From Lysobacter sp. CFH 32150 (lineage in GTDB: Bacteria > Pseudomonadota > Gammaproteobacteria > Xanthomonadales > Xanthomonadaceae), in the NCBI RefSeq assembly GCF_022758295.1, contig NZ_JALDWJ010000011.1, positions 1 through 64,000 of the forward strand: DNA of 64,000 nucleotides, given 5' to 3'. Position 1 is the first letter of the stretch. The number at the start of each line of letters is the position of its first letter. Position numbers and translations under genes: made by a program. Of the stretch, positions 1-9,545 are shown in pieces. The notes under the pieces were generated by a model that saw only the letters and a list, made by a program, of their open reading frames with translations, made no database searches and was not told where the DNA came from.

Positions 1-127
<127 letters not shown>

Positions 128-138
128 TTGCTAGCGCT

Positions 139-210
139 GTTATTGCCGCGCGCTTCGCGCGCAGCACTAACTTCCGTCGTTCATCCGGCCTAGCGGCCGG
201 ATAACGCCGG
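139..210. repeat. Double-hairpin palindromic repeat, copy 1 (after tuf)
   Basis: There are two adjacent hairpins. The first (139-171) is bounded by GTTA/TAAC with an inner GCGCGC-TTC-GCGCGC stem. The second (178-206) has the layout CGTT, one unpaired base, ATCCGGCC, loop TAGC, GGCCGGAT, AACG, followed by CCGG. The same two-part architecture recurs at 8581-8651 with changed but still paired arms. There is no U-run, so this is not a classical intrinsic terminator, although it could still shape the 3' end of tuf mRNA. Confidence 0.7.
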
Positions 211-239
211 AGAGGTCAAAAGAAAGTGGGGTTGCCGGG

Positions 240-267
240 TTGCCAAGGGCAGTCCGGACCCTATAGA
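240..267 (+). promoter_or_regulatory. Putative sigma-70 promoter of the S10 operon
   Basis: TTGCCA (240-245) and TATAGA (262-267) are separated by 16 bp, about 325 bp upstream of rpsJ. This is the only good -35/-10 pair I see between tuf and rpsJ, and its placement would give the S10 mRNA a leader of roughly 315 nt. Confidence 0.55.
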
Positions 268-273
268 ATGCAA

Positions 274-592
274 GACCCTTGCGGCCAAGCCTTCTGGTTG
301 GGTCGCGGGAACCAGCGAAAAGAGGTGCAGGACGCGCCTCGTATTCGCCAGACAGGGAGATGTCGCGCGGCAGGGCCTCGTCCGTTCCGAAAATCTTCGG
401 AGCACCTTTGGCGGGGCCTTTCGGCGCGTTTGCAGTTTCTCAGTCTGGGCGGGCCGGGCAACCGGTCTGCCTTGATTTTTGAAGGATGTCCGGGCGCGGG
501 TGTAGCCCCGGCAGAAGTCCCAGAAAGTGGTTCCAAGGGGTTCGGCACACCCAGAGGCCGGCCCGTCGCTCTTTTTAACGAGGAATTCCGTC
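274..592 (+). promoter_or_regulatory. S10 operon mRNA leader (untranslated)
   Basis: This is a non-coding stretch between the putative promoter and rpsJ. It holds a CTGGTT...AACCAG hairpin (294-315) and, near its end, a weak CGGC/GCCG stem (543-560) followed by a TTTTT run about 11 nt downstream. In E. coli the S10 leader is the target of feedback by L4. A similar role here is inference only, because I could not match the known leader fold. No convincing ORF is present. Confidence 0.4.
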
Positions 593-904
593 ATGGCGGA
601 CCAAAAGATCCGGATTCGGCTCAAAGCGTTCGATCATCGCCTGATCGACCGTTCGGCCAGCGAGATCGTTGAGACGGCCAAGCGGACCGGCGCGCAAGTG
701 CGCGGCCCGATCCCGCTGCCGACCAAGATCGAGCGTTACACCGTTCTGACCTCGCCGCACGTCGACAAAGACGCGCGCGACCAGTACGAAACCCGCACGC
801 ACAAGCGCGTGCTCGACATCGTCGACCCCAACGACAAGACCGTGGACGCGCTGATGAAGCTCGAGCTCGCGGCTGGCGTCGACGTGCAAATCAAGTTGAC
901 CTGA
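593..904 (+). CDS. rpsJ: 30S ribosomal protein S10
   Basis: A 103-residue protein, the same length as E. coli S10. It begins [19 protein letters not shown] and has the conserved [20 protein letters not shown] segment that forms the extended loop reaching into the 30S head; in E. coli S10 (NusE) also joins antitermination complexes. The ATG at 593 follows a GAGGA Shine-Dalgarno; an upstream in-frame start would add a non-conserved leader and was rejected. First gene of the S10 operon, 11 bp before rplC. Confidence 0.98.
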   Translation: MADQKIRIRLKAFDHRLIDRSASEIVETAKRTGAQVRGPIPLPTKIERYTVLTSPHVDKDARDQYETRTHKRVLDIVDPNDKTVDALMKLELAAGVDVQIKLT

Positions 905-915
905 GGCCCGCCACC

Positions 916-1572
916 ATGACCGCGAAGAAATATTCGTTGGGCATCGTCGGCCGCAAGGCCGGCATGAGTCGGGTGTTCACCGAGGACGGCAAGTCCATCC
1001 CAGTGACCCTGATCGAAGCCACCCCGAACCGCATCACCCAGGTGAAGACGGTCGCCACCGATGGCTACAGCGCCGTGCAGGTCGCCGTCGGCACCAAGCG
1101 CGCCGTGCTGGTTACCAAGCCGGAAGCGGGACACCTCGCCAAGGCCAAGGTCGAAGCCGGCCGCGGCCTGTGGGAACTCCGCGTGGCCGACGACAAGATC
1201 GGCGACTTCCAGGTGGGCGGCGAAATCAAGGCCGACATCTTCGAAGTCGGACAGATCGTCGACGTCCAGGGCATCACCAAGGGCAAGGGCTTCCAGGGCA
1301 CGATCAAGCGCTGGAACTTCCGCATGGGCGACGCCACCCACGGTAACTCGCTGTCGCATCGCTCGCCGGGTTCGATCGGCCAGCGCCAGACGCCGGGTCG
1401 CGTGTTCCCGGGCAAGAAGATGTCCGGCCACATGGGTTCCGAGCAGCAGACGACGCAGAACCTGCGCGTGGTCAAGGTCGACGCCGAGCGCGGCCTGATC
1501 GCCGTGCGCGGTGCCGTGCCGGGCGCTCCGGGCGGCGACGTGATCGTGCGTCCGACGAGCAAGGGAGTTTGA
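916..1572 (+). CDS. rplC: 50S ribosomal protein L3
   Basis: A 218-residue L3, close to the family length of about 209. It opens with [16 protein letters not shown] and has the central tip segment [22 protein letters not shown] that reaches toward the peptidyl-transferase centre. L3 is an early-assembly protein and binds near the 3' end of 23S rRNA. The stop lies 2 bp before the rplD ATG, so translation of L3 and L4 is probably coupled. Confidence 0.98.
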   Translation: MTAKKYSLGIVGRKAGMSRVFTEDGKSIPVTLIEATPNRITQVKTVATDGYSAVQVAVGTKRAVLVTKPEAGHLAKAKVEAGRGLWELRVADDKIGDFQVGGEIKADIFEVGQIVDVQGITKGKGFQGTIKRWNFRMGDATHGNSLSHRSPGSIGQRQTPGRVFPGKKMSGHMGSEQQTTQNLRVVKVDAERGLIAVRGAVPGAPGGDVIVRPTSKGV

Positions 1573-1574
1573 CG

Positions 1575-2180
1575 ATGGAACTTGCCATCAACAACAGCAA
1601 GAACACCGTGTCGGTTTCCGACGCCGTGTTCGGTCGCGAGTTCAGTGAAGACCTGGTCCACCAGGTCGTCGTTGCCTACCGCAACGCGGGTCGCGCCGGC
1701 ACCAAGGCGCAGAAGACGCGTTCGGAAGTCAACGGCACGACCAAGAAGTCGAAGAAGCAGAAGGGCGGCGGTGCGCGTCACGGCGCGCTGACGGCTCCGA
1801 TCTTTGTCGGCGGCGGCGTGACCTTCGCGGCCAAGCCGCGCAGCTTCGCGCAGAAGGTCAATCGCAAGATGTACCGCGCCGCGATGGCCGCGATCCTGTC
1901 GGAGCTCAACCGCCAGGGCCGCATCCTGGTCGTCGAGTCGTTCGACATCGACGCGCCGAAGACCAAGGGTTTGATCGCCAAGCTCAAGGGCCTCGAAGTC
2001 GGTCGGCGTCCGCTGATCGTCACCGAAGAGGCGTCCGAGTCCCTGTACCTGTCCGCGCGCAACCTGCCGTACGTCGAAGTGCGTGACGTGCAGGGTCTCG
2101 ATCCGGTCGCCCTGGTCGGCGCCGACACGGTCGTGATGACGTCCGATGCGGTCAAGAAGATCGAGGAGTGGCTGGCATGA
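1575..2180 (+). CDS. rplD: 50S ribosomal protein L4
   Basis: A 201-residue L4, exactly the E. coli length when the ATG at 1575 is used; a TTG two codons upstream overlaps the rplC stop and is not needed. The conserved loop (residues about 45-95, including [11 protein letters not shown] and [11 protein letters not shown]) lines the peptide exit tunnel. In E. coli L4 also represses its own S10 operon transcriptionally and translationally. The gene ends in an ATGA overlap with rplW. Confidence 0.98.
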   Translation: MELAINNSKNTVSVSDAVFGREFSEDLVHQVVVAYRNAGRAGTKAQKTRSEVNGTTKKSKKQKGGGARHGALTAPIFVGGGVTFAAKPRSFAQKVNRKMYRAAMAAILSELNRQGRILVVESFDIDAPKTKGLIAKLKGLEVGRRPLIVTEEASESLYLSARNLPYVEVRDVQGLDPVALVGADTVVMTSDAVKKIEEWLA

Positions 2181-2476
2181 ACACCGCCAAGCTCTATGAA
2201 GTGATCCGTGCGCCGCGCGTGTCTGAAAAGACCGCGCGCCTGCAGGAAGTTTCCAACCAATACGTCTTCGAAGTCGCGAAGGACGCCACCAAGGCGGACA
2301 TCAAGATCGCGGTCGAGAAGATCTTCGACGTCAAGGTCGAGTCGGTCAACGTGCTGAACGTCAAGGGCAAGAACAAGTCCTTCAAGTTCCGCCAAGGCCG
2401 TCGCGGTGACTGGCGCAAGGCGTACGTGAAGCTGGCCGAAGGCCAGTCGATCGACGTGATGATGGCCAAGGCCTGA
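2177..2476 (+). CDS. rplW: 50S ribosomal protein L23
   Basis: A 99-residue protein (E. coli 100). The N-terminus [19 protein letters not shown] and the [18 protein letters not shown] segment are typical of L23, which sits at the tunnel exit and docks trigger factor and SRP. The ATG at 2177 overlaps the rplD TGA (ATGA); a GTG three codons upstream is in frame but inside rplD. Confidence 0.98.
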   Translation: MNTAKLYEVIRAPRVSEKTARLQEVSNQYVFEVAKDATKADIKIAVEKIFDVKVESVNVLNVKGKNKSFKFRQGRRGDWRKAYVKLAEGQSIDVMMAKA

Positions 2477-2487
2477 GGACTAGACCC

Positions 2488-3315
2488 ATGGCATTGATGA
2501 CTTTCAAACCCACCTCGCCCGGTCGCCGTTCGGCGGTCCGCGTCGTGACGCCGGACCTGCACAAGGGTGCGCCGCACGCTGCATTGGTCGAGTCGCAGAG
2601 CAAGACCGGCGGTCGTAACCACCACGGTCGCATCACCACCCGTCATATCGGTGGTGGTCACAAGCAGCATTACCGCATCATCGATTTCAAGCGCGACAAG
2701 GAAGGCATTCCGGCGCGCGTGGAACGGATCGAATATGACCCGAACCGCACCGCGCACATCGCGCTGCTGTGCTACGTCGATGGCGAACGCCGCTACATCA
2801 TCGCGCCGAAGGGCCTGAAGGCCGGTGATCAGGTGATCGCTGGTAGCAGCGCTCCGATCAAGACCGGCAACACCCTGCCGCTGCGCAACATCCCGGTCGG
2901 TGCCACCGTGCACTGCATCGAGATGAAGCCGGGCAAGGGCGCGCAGATCGCGCGTGCCGCCGGTGCCGGCGTGCAGCTGGTCGCCCGCGAAGGCGTCTAC
3001 GCCACGCTGCGTTTGCGTTCCGGCGAAATGCGTCGCGTGCCGGCCGAGTGCCGCGCCACGATCGGTGAAGTCGGTAACGTCGAGCACAACCTCGAGAAGC
3101 TCGGCAAGGCCGGTGCGCAGCGCTGGCGCGGCGTCAAGCCGACCGTCCGCGGCGCGGCCATGAACCCGGTCGACCACCCGCACGGCGGTGGTGAGGCCAA
3201 GGCGGGCCAGGGTAATCCGCATCCGGTCACCCCATGGGGCGTGCCGACCAAGGGTTACAAGACCCGCAAGAACAAGCGCACCTCGCAGTTCATCGTGCGC
3301 GATCGTAGGAGCTAA
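2488..3315 (+). CDS. rplB: 50S ribosomal protein L2
   Basis: A 275-residue L2 (E. coli 273), needed for subunit association and for the peptidyl-transferase centre. Visible landmarks are the N-terminal [19 protein letters not shown], the RNA-binding [19 protein letters not shown] segment, and the C-terminal [16 protein letters not shown], whose histidine lies near the catalytic centre in other ribosomes. Confidence 0.98.
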   Translation: MALMTFKPTSPGRRSAVRVVTPDLHKGAPHAALVESQSKTGGRNHHGRITTRHIGGGHKQHYRIIDFKRDKEGIPARVERIEYDPNRTAHIALLCYVDGERRYIIAPKGLKAGDQVIAGSSAPIKTGNTLPLRNIPVGATVHCIEMKPGKGAQIARAAGAGVQLVAREGVYATLRLRSGEMRRVPAECRATIGEVGNVEHNLEKLGKAGAQRWRGVKPTVRGAAMNPVDHPHGGGEAKAGQGNPHPVTPWGVPTKGYKTRKNKRTSQFIVRDRRS

Positions 3316-3321
3316 TCGGCC

Positions 3322-3591
3322 ATGGCACGTTCCCTGAAGAAAGGCCCGTTCGTCGACCACCACCTGATGAAGAAGGTGGAGACCGCGGGTAGCAACAAGA
3401 AGCCGATCAAGACCTGGTCGCGTCGTTCGATGATCCTGCCGGAAATGGTCGGCTTCACGCTGGCCATCCACAACGGCAAGAACCACATCCCGGTGTTGGT
3501 CAACGAGAACATGGTTGGCCACAAGCTCGGCGAGTTCGCCCTGACCCGTACGTTCAAGGGTCACGGCGGCGACAAGAAGTCCGGGAAGTAA
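3322..3591 (+). CDS. rpsS: 30S ribosomal protein S19
   Basis: An 89-residue protein that starts [19 protein letters not shown] and contains the family-typical [14 protein letters not shown] and [15 protein letters not shown] segments. S19 lies in the 30S head next to S13 and contacts the A-site tRNA region. It follows rplB by 6 bp. Confidence 0.98.
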   Translation: MARSLKKGPFVDHHLMKKVETAGSNKKPIKTWSRRSMILPEMVGFTLAIHNGKNHIPVLVNENMVGHKLGEFALTRTFKGHGGDKKSGK

Positions 3592-3601
3592 GGAGATGAC
3601 C

Positions 3602-3937
3602 ATGGAAGCGAAAGCCATCCTGCGCAGCGCGCGCATCTCCGCCCAGAAAGCCCGCCTGGTCGCCGACCAGGTGCGTGGGCTGTCGGCCGAACGCGCCGTC
3701 AACCTGCTGAAGTTCTCGGACAAGAAAGCCGCCGCCATGATCCGCAAGGTCGTGGAGTCGGCGATCGCCAATGCCGAGAACAACCAGGGCGCCGACGTCG
3801 ACGAACTCAAGGTCAAGACCATCACTGTCGACGAAGGTCCGTCGCTCAAGCGCTTCATGGCGCGGGCGAAAGGCCGCGGCACCCGCATCCTCAAGCGCAC
3901 CAGCCACATCACTGTGGTTGTTGGTGCCGGCAAGTAA
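3602..3937 (+). CDS. rplV: 50S ribosomal protein L22
   Basis: A 111-residue protein (E. coli 110). I chose the ATG at 3602 because the AAGGAG of the Shine-Dalgarno then sits at a normal 6-nt spacing; the in-frame ATG at 3596 directly abuts it. The beta-hairpin with [20 protein letters not shown] near the C-terminus lines the exit tunnel and is the site of macrolide-resistance mutations in other bacteria. Confidence 0.97.
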   Translation: MEAKAILRSARISAQKARLVADQVRGLSAERAVNLLKFSDKKAAAMIRKVVESAIANAENNQGADVDELKVKTITVDEGPSLKRFMARAKGRGTRILKRTSHITVVVGAGK

Positions 3938-3949
3938 GGCGCACAGACT

Positions 3950-4684
3950 ATGGGTCATAAAGTACATCCGACCGGTATCCGCCTTGGTATCTCCAAGGAC
4001 TGGAACTCCAAGTGGTACGCCGGCAAGAAGCACTTCGCCGACTACCTGGCCGCCGACCTCAAGGTCCGCGAGATGCTGCGCAAGAAGCTCGCGCAGGCTG
4101 GTATCTCCAAGATCCTGATCGAGCGTCCGGCCAACAACGCACGCGTCACGATCCACACCGCCCGTCCGGGCGTGGTGATCGGCAAGCGCGGCGAGGACAT
4201 CGAGAAGCTGCGTAAGGAAGTCAGCGACCTGATGGGCGTCCCGGCGCACATCAACGTCACCGAAGTCCGCAAGCCGGAACTCGACGCGCAGCTGGTCGCC
4301 GAATCGATCGCGCAGCAGCTCGAGCGCCGCATCATGTTCCGCCGCGCGATGAAGCGTGCGGTCGGCAACTCGATGCGCCTCGGCGCGCTGGGCATCAAGG
4401 TCAACGTCGCCGGCCGCTTGAACGGTGCGGAAATCGCGCGTTCGGAGTGGTACCGCGAAGGTCGCGTGCCGCTGCATACGCTGCGCGCCGACATCGACTA
4501 CGGCTTTGCCGAGGCGAAGACCACCTACGGCATCATCGGCATCAAAGTGTGGGTCTACAAAGGCGAGATCTTCGATTTCAGCCAGGTCGGCCAGGAAAAG
4601 CAGGACGACACGCCGCGTAGCGATCGTGGTGATCGCGGCGACCGTCCGCGTCCGCCCCGTCCCCCACGTGAGGCGAGGGACTAA
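3950..4684 (+). CDS. rpsC: 30S ribosomal protein S3
   Basis: A 244-residue S3. An N-terminal KH domain is visible ([15 protein letters not shown], about residues 72-86), followed by the C-terminal S3 domain with [13 protein letters not shown]3 forms part of the mRNA entry tunnel and its helicase. The C-terminus carries an Arg/Asp/Pro-rich tail ([21 protein letters not shown]) about ten residues longer than E. coli S3. It lies 2 bp from rplP. Confidence 0.98.
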   Translation: MGHKVHPTGIRLGISKDWNSKWYAGKKHFADYLAADLKVREMLRKKLAQAGISKILIERPANNARVTIHTARPGVVIGKRGEDIEKLRKEVSDLMGVPAHINVTEVRKPELDAQLVAESIAQQLERRIMFRRAMKRAVGNSMRLGALGIKVNVAGRLNGAEIARSEWYREGRVPLHTLRADIDYGFAEAKTTYGIIGIKVWVYKGEIFDFSQVGQEKQDDTPRSDRGDRGDRPRPPRPPREARD

Positions 4685-4686
4685 TC

Positions 4687-5100
4687 ATGTTGCAACCCAA
4701 GCGAACCAAATATCGCAAGATGCACAAGGGCCGTAACGACAGCCTGGCTTGGAGCGGCAACGCTGTGAGCTTCGGCGAGTTCGGCCTGAAGTCGACCGCG
4801 TTCGGTCAGCTGACCGCACGCCAGATCGAGGCCGCGCGTCGTTCCATCAGCCGCTACGTCAAACGCGGCGGCAAGATGTGGATCCGCGTGTTCCCCGACA
4901 AGCCGATCACCAAGAAGCCGATCGAAGTCCGCATGGGCTCCGGTAAGGGCAACGTCGAGTTCTGGGTCGCGCAGATCCAGCCCGGCCGGATGATCTACGA
5001 GATCGAGGGCGTCAGCGAAGACGTCGCACGCGAGGCGTTCCGCCTGGCCGCGGCCAAGCTGTCGGTGACCACCACTTTCGTGACCCGGACGGTGCGCTGA
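4687..5100 (+). CDS. rplP: 50S ribosomal protein L16
   Basis: A 137-residue L16 that begins [17 protein letters not shown] and contains the conserved [20 protein letters not shown] and [14 protein letters not shown] segments. L16 binds near the A-site and organises 23S helix 38. Its TGA overlaps the rpmC ATG by one base (TGATG). Confidence 0.98.
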   Translation: MLQPKRTKYRKMHKGRNDSLAWSGNAVSFGEFGLKSTAFGQLTARQIEAARRSISRYVKRGGKMWIRVFPDKPITKKPIEVRMGSGKGNVEFWVAQIQPGRMIYEIEGVSEDVAREAFRLAAAKLSVTTTFVTRTVR

Positions 5101-5285
5101 TGGAACTCAAGCAACTACGTCAGAAGTCGGCGGACGAGCTGAAGAATCACCTGGTCGACCTGCAGAAGGAGCAATTCGCGCTCCGCATGCAGAAAGCGAC
5201 CGGCCAGCTCGCCAAGACCCACGAGGCCCGCCGTGTGCGCCGCGAGATCGCTCGCGTCAACATGCTGCTCGGCGCGAAGAAGTAA
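5100..5285 (+). CDS. rpmC: 50S ribosomal protein L29
   Basis: A 61-residue, mostly helical protein that starts [20 protein letters not shown] and ends [13 protein letters not shown]29 sits beside L23 at the tunnel exit. Its start overlaps the rplP stop, which indicates translational coupling. Confidence 0.97.
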   Translation: MELKQLRQKSADELKNHLVDLQKEQFALRMQKATGQLAKTHEARRVRREIARVNMLLGAKK

Positions 5286-5296
5286 GGAAGGCCGCC

Positions 5297-5563
5297 ATGA
5301 CCGACAACACAACCAAGAAGCTGCACACGGTCGAAGGCCGTGTCGTCAGCAACAAGATGGACAAGACCGTCACCGTGCTCGTCGAGCGCCAGGTCAAGCA
5401 CGCGCTGTACGGCAAGTACATCCGTCGCTCGACCAAGCTCCACGCCCATGACGCCGACAACGCCTGCAACGAAGGCGACGTCGTGCGCGTGGCCGAGTGC
5501 GCGCCGATGTCCAAGACCAAGAACTGGCGGGTGGTGGAAATCCTCACCCGCGCGGCCGAGTAA
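5297..5563 (+). CDS. rpsQ: 30S ribosomal protein S17
   Basis: An 88-residue OB-fold protein. The family core [20 protein letters not shown] and the loop [13 protein letters not shown] are clear. S17 is a primary 16S rRNA-binding assembly protein. It is the last gene of the S10 gene set in the E. coli order, and here it continues after 12 bp into rplN. Confidence 0.98.
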   Translation: MTDNTTKKLHTVEGRVVSNKMDKTVTVLVERQVKHALYGKYIRRSTKLHAHDADNACNEGDVVRVAECAPMSKTKNWRVVEILTRAAE

Positions 5564-5575
5564 GGAGAGACAGCC

Positions 5576-5944
5576 ATGATCCAGATGCAGAGCTATCTCG
5601 ACGCCGCCGACAACTCGGGCGCCAAGGAACTGATGTGCATCAAGGTGCTCGGCGGTTCCAAGCGCCGTTACGCGCACATCGGCGACATCATCAAGGTGAC
5701 CGTCAAGGACGCGATCCCGCGTGGCAAGGTCAAGAAGGGCGACGTCTACGACGCCGTCGTGGTCCGCACCCGCAAGGGTGTGCGCCGCGCCGACGGTTCG
5801 CTGATCCGCTTCGACGGCAACGCCGCTGTGCTGCTCAACAACAAGCATGAGCCGATCGGCACCCGCATCTTCGGGCCAGTGACCCGCGAGCTGCGTTCCG
5901 AGAAGTTCATGAAGATCGTCTCGCTCGCGCCTGAAGTGCTCTGA
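5576..5944 (+). CDS. rplN: 50S ribosomal protein L14
   Basis: A 122-residue L14, exactly the usual length: [19 protein letters not shown], then the loop [20 protein letters not shown], and a C-terminal SLAPEVL. L14 contacts the 30S subunit and is the docking site of RsfS in other bacteria. It opens the spc gene set; no separate promoter is evident in the 12-bp gap. Confidence 0.98.
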   Translation: MIQMQSYLDAADNSGAKELMCIKVLGGSKRRYAHIGDIIKVTVKDAIPRGKVKKGDVYDAVVVRTRKGVRRADGSLIRFDGNAAVLLNNKHEPIGTRIFGPVTRELRSEKFMKIVSLAPEVL

Positions 5945-5959
5945 GCGGAGGACATAGAA

Positions 5960-6274
5960 ATGAATCGTATTAAAAAGGGCGACCAAGTCGTCGTCATCGC
6001 CGGCAAGGACAAGGGCAAGCGTGGTGATGTGGTGCGTGTGGCCGGCGACAAGGTCGTCGTGTCCAACATCAACATCATCAAGCGCCACACCAAGCCGAAT
6101 CCGCAGGCCGGACAGCCGGGCGGCGTGATCGAGCGCGAAGCGCCGATCCATGTTTCGAACGTGATGCTGTTCAACCCTGCCTCGGGCAAGGGCGACCGCG
6201 TCGGTATCAAGGTGCTGGAGGATGGACGCAAACTGCGCGTGTTCCGCTCCAGCGGTGAGGCGATTGACGCCTGA
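5960..6274 (+). CDS. rplX: 50S ribosomal protein L24
   Basis: A 104-residue L24. The KOW motif ([20 protein letters not shown], residues about 5-24) is intact. L24 is one of the two assembly-initiator proteins of the 50S subunit and lies at the exit tunnel rim. A GCGGAGG Shine-Dalgarno precedes the ATG. Confidence 0.98.
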   Translation: MNRIKKGDQVVVIAGKDKGKRGDVVRVAGDKVVVSNINIIKRHTKPNPQAGQPGGVIEREAPIHVSNVMLFNPASGKGDRVGIKVLEDGRKLRVFRSSGEAIDA

Positions 6275-6285
6275 GGAATGCTGAA

Positions 6286-6828
6286 ATGACCACCCGGCTC
6301 GAAGAGTTCTACAAGAAAGAAGTGGTTCCGGCGCTGACTGCGAAGTTCGGCTACAAGAATCCGATGGAAGTGCCGCGCCTCGTCAAGATCACGCTGAACA
6401 TGGGCGTGGGCGAAGCCGCCACCAACAAGAAGATCCTGGAAAATGCCGTTGCCGACATGACCAAGATCGCCGGCCAGAAGCCGATCGTGACCAAGAGCCG
6501 CGTGTCCGTGGCCTCGTTCAAGATCCGCGATGGTTGGCCGATCGGCGCCAAGGTGACGCTGCGCCGCGCCAAGATGTACGAGTTCTTCGATCGCCTGATC
6601 AACATCTCGCTGCCGCGCGTGCGTGACTTCCGCGGCGTGTCGGGTCGTTCGTTCGACGGTCGCGGCAACTACAACATGGGCGTGAAGGAACAGATCATCT
6701 TCCCGGAGATCGATTTCGACCAGGTCGACGCCATGCGCGGCATGGACATCGCCATCACCACCACCGCGAAGACCGACGCAGAGGCCAAGGCCCTGCTTGA
6801 AGCCTTCCGTTTCCCGTTCCGCAACTGA
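6286..6828 (+). CDS. rplE: 50S ribosomal protein L5
   Basis: A 180-residue L5 (E. coli 179). Visible landmarks are [20 protein letters not shown] and the C-terminal [21 protein letters not shown]5 binds 5S rRNA and forms bridge B1b with S13. In E. coli the S8 repressor binds spc mRNA near the start of this gene; I could not confirm that target by eye here. Confidence 0.98.
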   Translation: MTTRLEEFYKKEVVPALTAKFGYKNPMEVPRLVKITLNMGVGEAATNKKILENAVADMTKIAGQKPIVTKSRVSVASFKIRDGWPIGAKVTLRRAKMYEFFDRLINISLPRVRDFRGVSGRSFDGRGNYNMGVKEQIIFPEIDFDQVDAMRGMDIAITTTAKTDAEAKALLEAFRFPFRN

Positions 6829-6838
6829 GTCTCGACAC

Positions 6839-7144
6839 ATGGCCAAGACCTCAATGGTGAACCGCGAGGTTAAGCGGACCAAGCTGGTGAAGCAGCACGG
6901 CGCCAAGCGCGACGCGCTGAAGAAGATCATCTCCAGCCAGACCGCTTCCTACGAAGAAAAGATGGAAGCCGTGGTCAAGCTGCAGAAGCTGCCGCGCGAC
7001 TCGTCGCCGGCGCGCCAGCGCAACCGCTGCGTCCTGACCGGCCGCTCGCGCGGCGTGTACGCGAAGTTCGGCCTCGGCCGCAACAAGCTGCGCGAAGCGA
7101 CCATGCGCGGCGACGTGCCGGGCCTGCGCAAGGCGAGCTGGTAA
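6839..7144 (+). CDS. rpsN: 30S ribosomal protein S14 (zinc-free type)
   Basis: A 101-residue S14, the long form without the CxxC zinc ribbon: only one cysteine is visible, in [14 protein letters not shown]. The ATG at 6839 gives [20 protein letters not shown] and E. coli length; an upstream in-frame start would extend into rplE. S14 is a late-assembling 30S head protein. The zinc-independent form fits a genome that also encodes Zur (53681). Confidence 0.98.
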   Translation: MAKTSMVNREVKRTKLVKQHGAKRDALKKIISSQTASYEEKMEAVVKLQKLPRDSSPARQRNRCVLTGRSRGVYAKFGLGRNKLREATMRGDVPGLRKASW

Positions 7145-7155
7145 TCAAGTTCCAT

Positions 7156-7177
7156 CCGGCGCAGGCGACTGCGCCGG
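7156..7177 (+). other. GNRA-tetraloop hairpin between rpsN and rpsH
   Basis: This is a perfect 9-bp stem (CCGGCGCAG / CTGCGCCGG) closed by a GCGA tetraloop in the 87-bp rpsN-rpsH spacer. No U-run follows, so it is not a terminator. It could be an RNA-stability or protein-binding element upstream of S8, the E. coli regulator of this operon; that role is untested. Confidence 0.45.
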
Positions 7178-7231
7178 TCAATTCGAAATTCGCAATCCCG
7201 CGGATATCGGTGCACTCAAAGGTATTACTCA

Positions 7232-7627
7232 ATGAGCATGACTGATCCCATCGCCGACATGCTGGTCCGCATCAAGAATGCGGCCGCGGTTGGCAAGCCG
7301 ACGGTGAAGATGCCGTCGTCGAAGATCAAAGTGGCGATCGCCAAGGTCCTCCAGGACGAAGGCTACATCGCCGACGCGCGCGTGACCCCGAACGGCGCCA
7401 AGGCCGAGCTCGAGCTCGTGCTGAAGTATTTCGAAGGCAAGCCGGTGATCGAGAAGCTGCAGCGCGTCTCGCGCTCGGGTCTCCGTCAGTACCGCGGCAA
7501 GGATGCGATCCCGAAGGTCCTCGGCGGCCTCGGCATCGCGATCATTTCCACCTCGAAGGGCATCATGACCGACACGCAGGCGCGCCAGCAGGGCGTCGGC
7601 GGTGAAGTCCTGTGCATCGTGGCTTAA
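7232..7627 (+). CDS. rpsH: 30S ribosomal protein S8
   Basis: A 131-residue S8 (E. coli 130): [16 protein letters not shown] and the conserved C-terminal [24 protein letters not shown]8 is a primary binder of the central domain of 16S rRNA and, in E. coli, the translational repressor of the spc operon. It is preceded by an 87-bp spacer with a GNRA hairpin. Confidence 0.98.
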   Translation: MSMTDPIADMLVRIKNAAAVGKPTVKMPSSKIKVAIAKVLQDEGYIADARVTPNGAKAELELVLKYFEGKPVIEKLQRVSRSGLRQYRGKDAIPKVLGGLGIAIISTSKGIMTDTQARQQGVGGEVLCIVA

Positions 7628-7640
7628 GGGAGAACCCGAC

Positions 7641-8168
7641 ATGTCCCGCGTAGCCAAGAAGCCAGTCGCCCTCGCCAAGGGCGTCGAACTGAACATCCAG
7701 GCAGACAGCATCAGCGCCAAGGGCCCGAAGGGCACCCTGTCGATCGCCAAGCCGGCCGGTATCGAGCTGAAGGTCGAAGACGGCCACGCCGTGTTCTCGA
7801 CCGAGAATGCCGAACTGGTCCCGCTGACCGGCACCTTGCGCGCCATCCTCGCCAACATGGTGAAGGGCGTCTCCGAAGGTTTCGAGCGCAAGCTCGAGCT
7901 GGTCGGCGTCGGTTACCGTGCCGCGATGCAGGGCAAGGACCTGAACCTGTCGCTCGGGTTCTCGCACCCGGTGCTGTTCAAGACCCCGGAAGGCATCACC
8001 ATCGCGACCCCGACCCAGACCGAGATCCTCGTGTCCGGTTCGGACAAGCAGCGCGTCGGTGAAGTCGCCGCCAAGATTCGCGGTTTCCGTCCGCCGGAGC
8101 CCTACAAGGGCAAGGGCGTGAAGTACGCCGGCGAAGTCATCATCCGCAAGGAAGCCAAGAAGGCGTGA
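7641..8168 (+). CDS. rplF: 50S ribosomal protein L6
   Basis: A 175-residue L6 starting at the ATG at 7641 ([19 protein letters not shown]); an upstream in-frame start would overlap rpsH. The C-terminal block [20 protein letters not shown] and the terminal [16 protein letters not shown] are diagnostic. L6 sits near the factor-binding (GTPase-associated) centre. Confidence 0.98.
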   Translation: MSRVAKKPVALAKGVELNIQADSISAKGPKGTLSIAKPAGIELKVEDGHAVFSTENAELVPLTGTLRAILANMVKGVSEGFERKLELVGVGYRAAMQGKDLNLSLGFSHPVLFKTPEGITIATPTQTEILVSGSDKQRVGEVAAKIRGFRPPEPYKGKGVKYAGEVIIRKEAKKA

Positions 8169-8214
8169 TCCTGAAAAGGAACTCACTGCGCTTTCAGCTT
8201 TCGGAGATCAGAAC

Positions 8215-8574
8215 ATGAGCATCGACAAAAACATTGCCCGCCTGCGTCGCGCCAAGTCGACCCGTGCACACATCCGCAACCTCGGTGTGCCGCGCCTGAC
8301 CGTGCTCCGCACCGGCCAGCATCTGTACGCGCAGCTGTTCAGCGCCGACGGTTCCAAGGTGTTGGCTGCGGCTTCCACCGTGCAGGCCGACGTCAAGGAA
8401 GGCCTGAAGAACGGCAAGAACAGCGAAGCCGCCGCCAAGGTCGGTCGCGCCATCGCCGAGAAGGCCAAGGCTGCGGGCGTCGAGAAGGTCGCGTTCGACC
8501 GCTCGGGCTACCGCTACCACGGCCGCATCAAGGTGCTCGCCGACGCTGCCCGCGAAGGCGGCCTGCAGTTCTAA
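8215..8574 (+). CDS. rplR: 50S ribosomal protein L18
   Basis: A 119-residue L18 (E. coli 117), ending in the family-typical [20 protein letters not shown] and EGGLQF. L18 binds 5S rRNA and delivers it to the 50S subunit with L5. An unusually long 235-bp spacer separates it from rpsE. Confidence 0.98.
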   Translation: MSIDKNIARLRRAKSTRAHIRNLGVPRLTVLRTGQHLYAQLFSADGSKVLAAASTVQADVKEGLKNGKNSEAAAKVGRAIAEKAKAAGVEKVAFDRSGYRYHGRIKVLADAAREGGLQF

Positions 8575-8580
8575 GTACGC

Positions 8581-8651
8581 GTTATCCGTGCGGTTTGCGC
8601 CGCCGGATAACTCCCGCCGTTGATCCCGCCCGTTGGGCGGGATAACGCCGG
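8581..8651. repeat. Double-hairpin palindromic repeat, copy 2 (inside spc operon)
   Basis: Hairpin one (8581-8611) pairs GTTATCCG with CGGATAAC around an inner GCGG/CCGC stem. Hairpin two (8618-8647) reads CGTT, one unpaired base, ATCCCGCCC, loop GTT, GGGCGGGAT, AACG, then CCGG. The outer CGTT/AACG pairing, the single bulged base and the trailing CCGG match copy 1 (178-210), while the inner arm has changed on both sides so that pairing is kept. It lies in the 8575-8809 spacer; the rest of that spacer holds only a short GCGGC-CAA-GCCGC hairpin (8770-8782). Confidence 0.7.
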
Positions 8652-8809
8652 GGGAGTTGAATGCAGGAGGTCTCGGCCTCATGCAGTTTTACCTGCCGAT
8701 GTGGGCTGCATCGGGCGCGTGGATGGATTGCCATTCCCGTGAAGCATCCGAAACACACCACAACTCTAAGCGGCCAAGCCGCAAATTCCTTAACCACCGA
8801 GATAGACAA

Positions 8810-9352
8810 ATGGCTGAAGAACAACGGGCACCGCGGGGCCGCGATCGCGATCGCAACCGCGAAGAAATGGATGACGGGATGATCGAGAAGCTCATCGCGG
8901 TCAACCGCGTGAGCAAAACCGTCAAGGGCGGTCGTCAATTCACCTTCACCGCACTGACGGTGGTGGGCGACGGCGCCGGCAAGGTCGGCTTTGGCTACGG
9001 CAAGGCGCGCGAAGTGCCGGTCGCGATCCAGAAGTCGATGGAATACGCACGCAAGAAGATGGCCAATGTCGATCTGAACGGCGGCACCTTGTGGCACGCG
9101 GTCAAGTCCGGCCACGGCGCGGCGCATGTGTACATGCAGCCGGCGTCCGAAGGTACCGGCGTGATCGCCGGCGGCGCGATGCGCGCCGTGCTGGAAGCGG
9201 TCGGCGTCAAGAACGTGTTGGCCAAGGCCACCGGTTCACGCAATCCGATCAACCTGGTCCGCGCCACGCTGAAGGGCCTGAGCGAGATGCATTCGCCGGC
9301 CAAGATCGCGGCCAAGCGCGGCAAGAAGGTGGAGGACCTGCACCATGGCTAA
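8810..9352 (+). CDS. rpsE: 30S ribosomal protein S5
   Basis: A 180-residue S5 (E. coli 167) with a charged N-terminal extension ([17 protein letters not shown]). The [20 protein letters not shown] and [19 protein letters not shown] motifs mark the N-terminal double-stranded-RNA-binding domain. S5 shapes the mRNA entry site and decoding fidelity. I chose the ATG at 8810; earlier in-frame starts would translate the hairpin repeat. The stop overlaps rpmD by 8 nt. Confidence 0.97.
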   Translation: MAEEQRAPRGRDRDRNREEMDDGMIEKLIAVNRVSKTVKGGRQFTFTALTVVGDGAGKVGFGYGKAREVPVAIQKSMEYARKKMANVDLNGGTLWHAVKSGHGAAHVYMQPASEGTGVIAGGAMRAVLEAVGVKNVLAKATGSRNPINLVRATLKGLSEMHSPAKIAAKRGKKVEDLHHG

Positions 9353-9542
9353 GAAAGAAACCACTGGCGGCACCGTCAAGGTGCGCCTGGTCAAGGGCCT
9401 GCGCGGCACGCAGTCGCGTCACCGCCTGTCGGTGAAGGCGCTCGGCCTGAACAAGCTCAACTCCGTGCGTGAACTGAAGGACAGCCCGCAGGTCCGCGGC
9501 CTGATCAACCAGCTGCATTACCTCGTCAAAGTCGAGGAGTAA
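9345..9542 (+). CDS. rpmD: 50S ribosomal protein L30
   Basis: A 65-residue L30 (E. coli 59): [20 protein letters not shown], then the typical helix [19 protein letters not shown]. Its ATG lies 8 nt inside the rpsE end, so its translation depends on reinitiation or coupling. Confidence 0.97.
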   Translation: MAKKETTGGTVKVRLVKGLRGTQSRHRLSVKALGLNKLNSVRELKDSPQVRGLINQLHYLVKVEE

Positions 9543-9545
9543 TCC

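Noticed and set aside
226-592. Several open frames in the tuf-rpsJ spacer
   Set aside because: They have no family resemblance, overlap the S10 promoter and leader, and have no ribosome-binding sites.
2194-3933. 579-codon minus-strand frame across rplW, rplB, rpsS and rplV
   Set aside because: It is a shadow of conserved ribosomal genes; composition and lack of motifs argue against coding.
6240-6330. S8 translational operator at the start of rplE
   Set aside because: The E. coli location was inspected but I could not fold a convincing match to the S8 site by eye.
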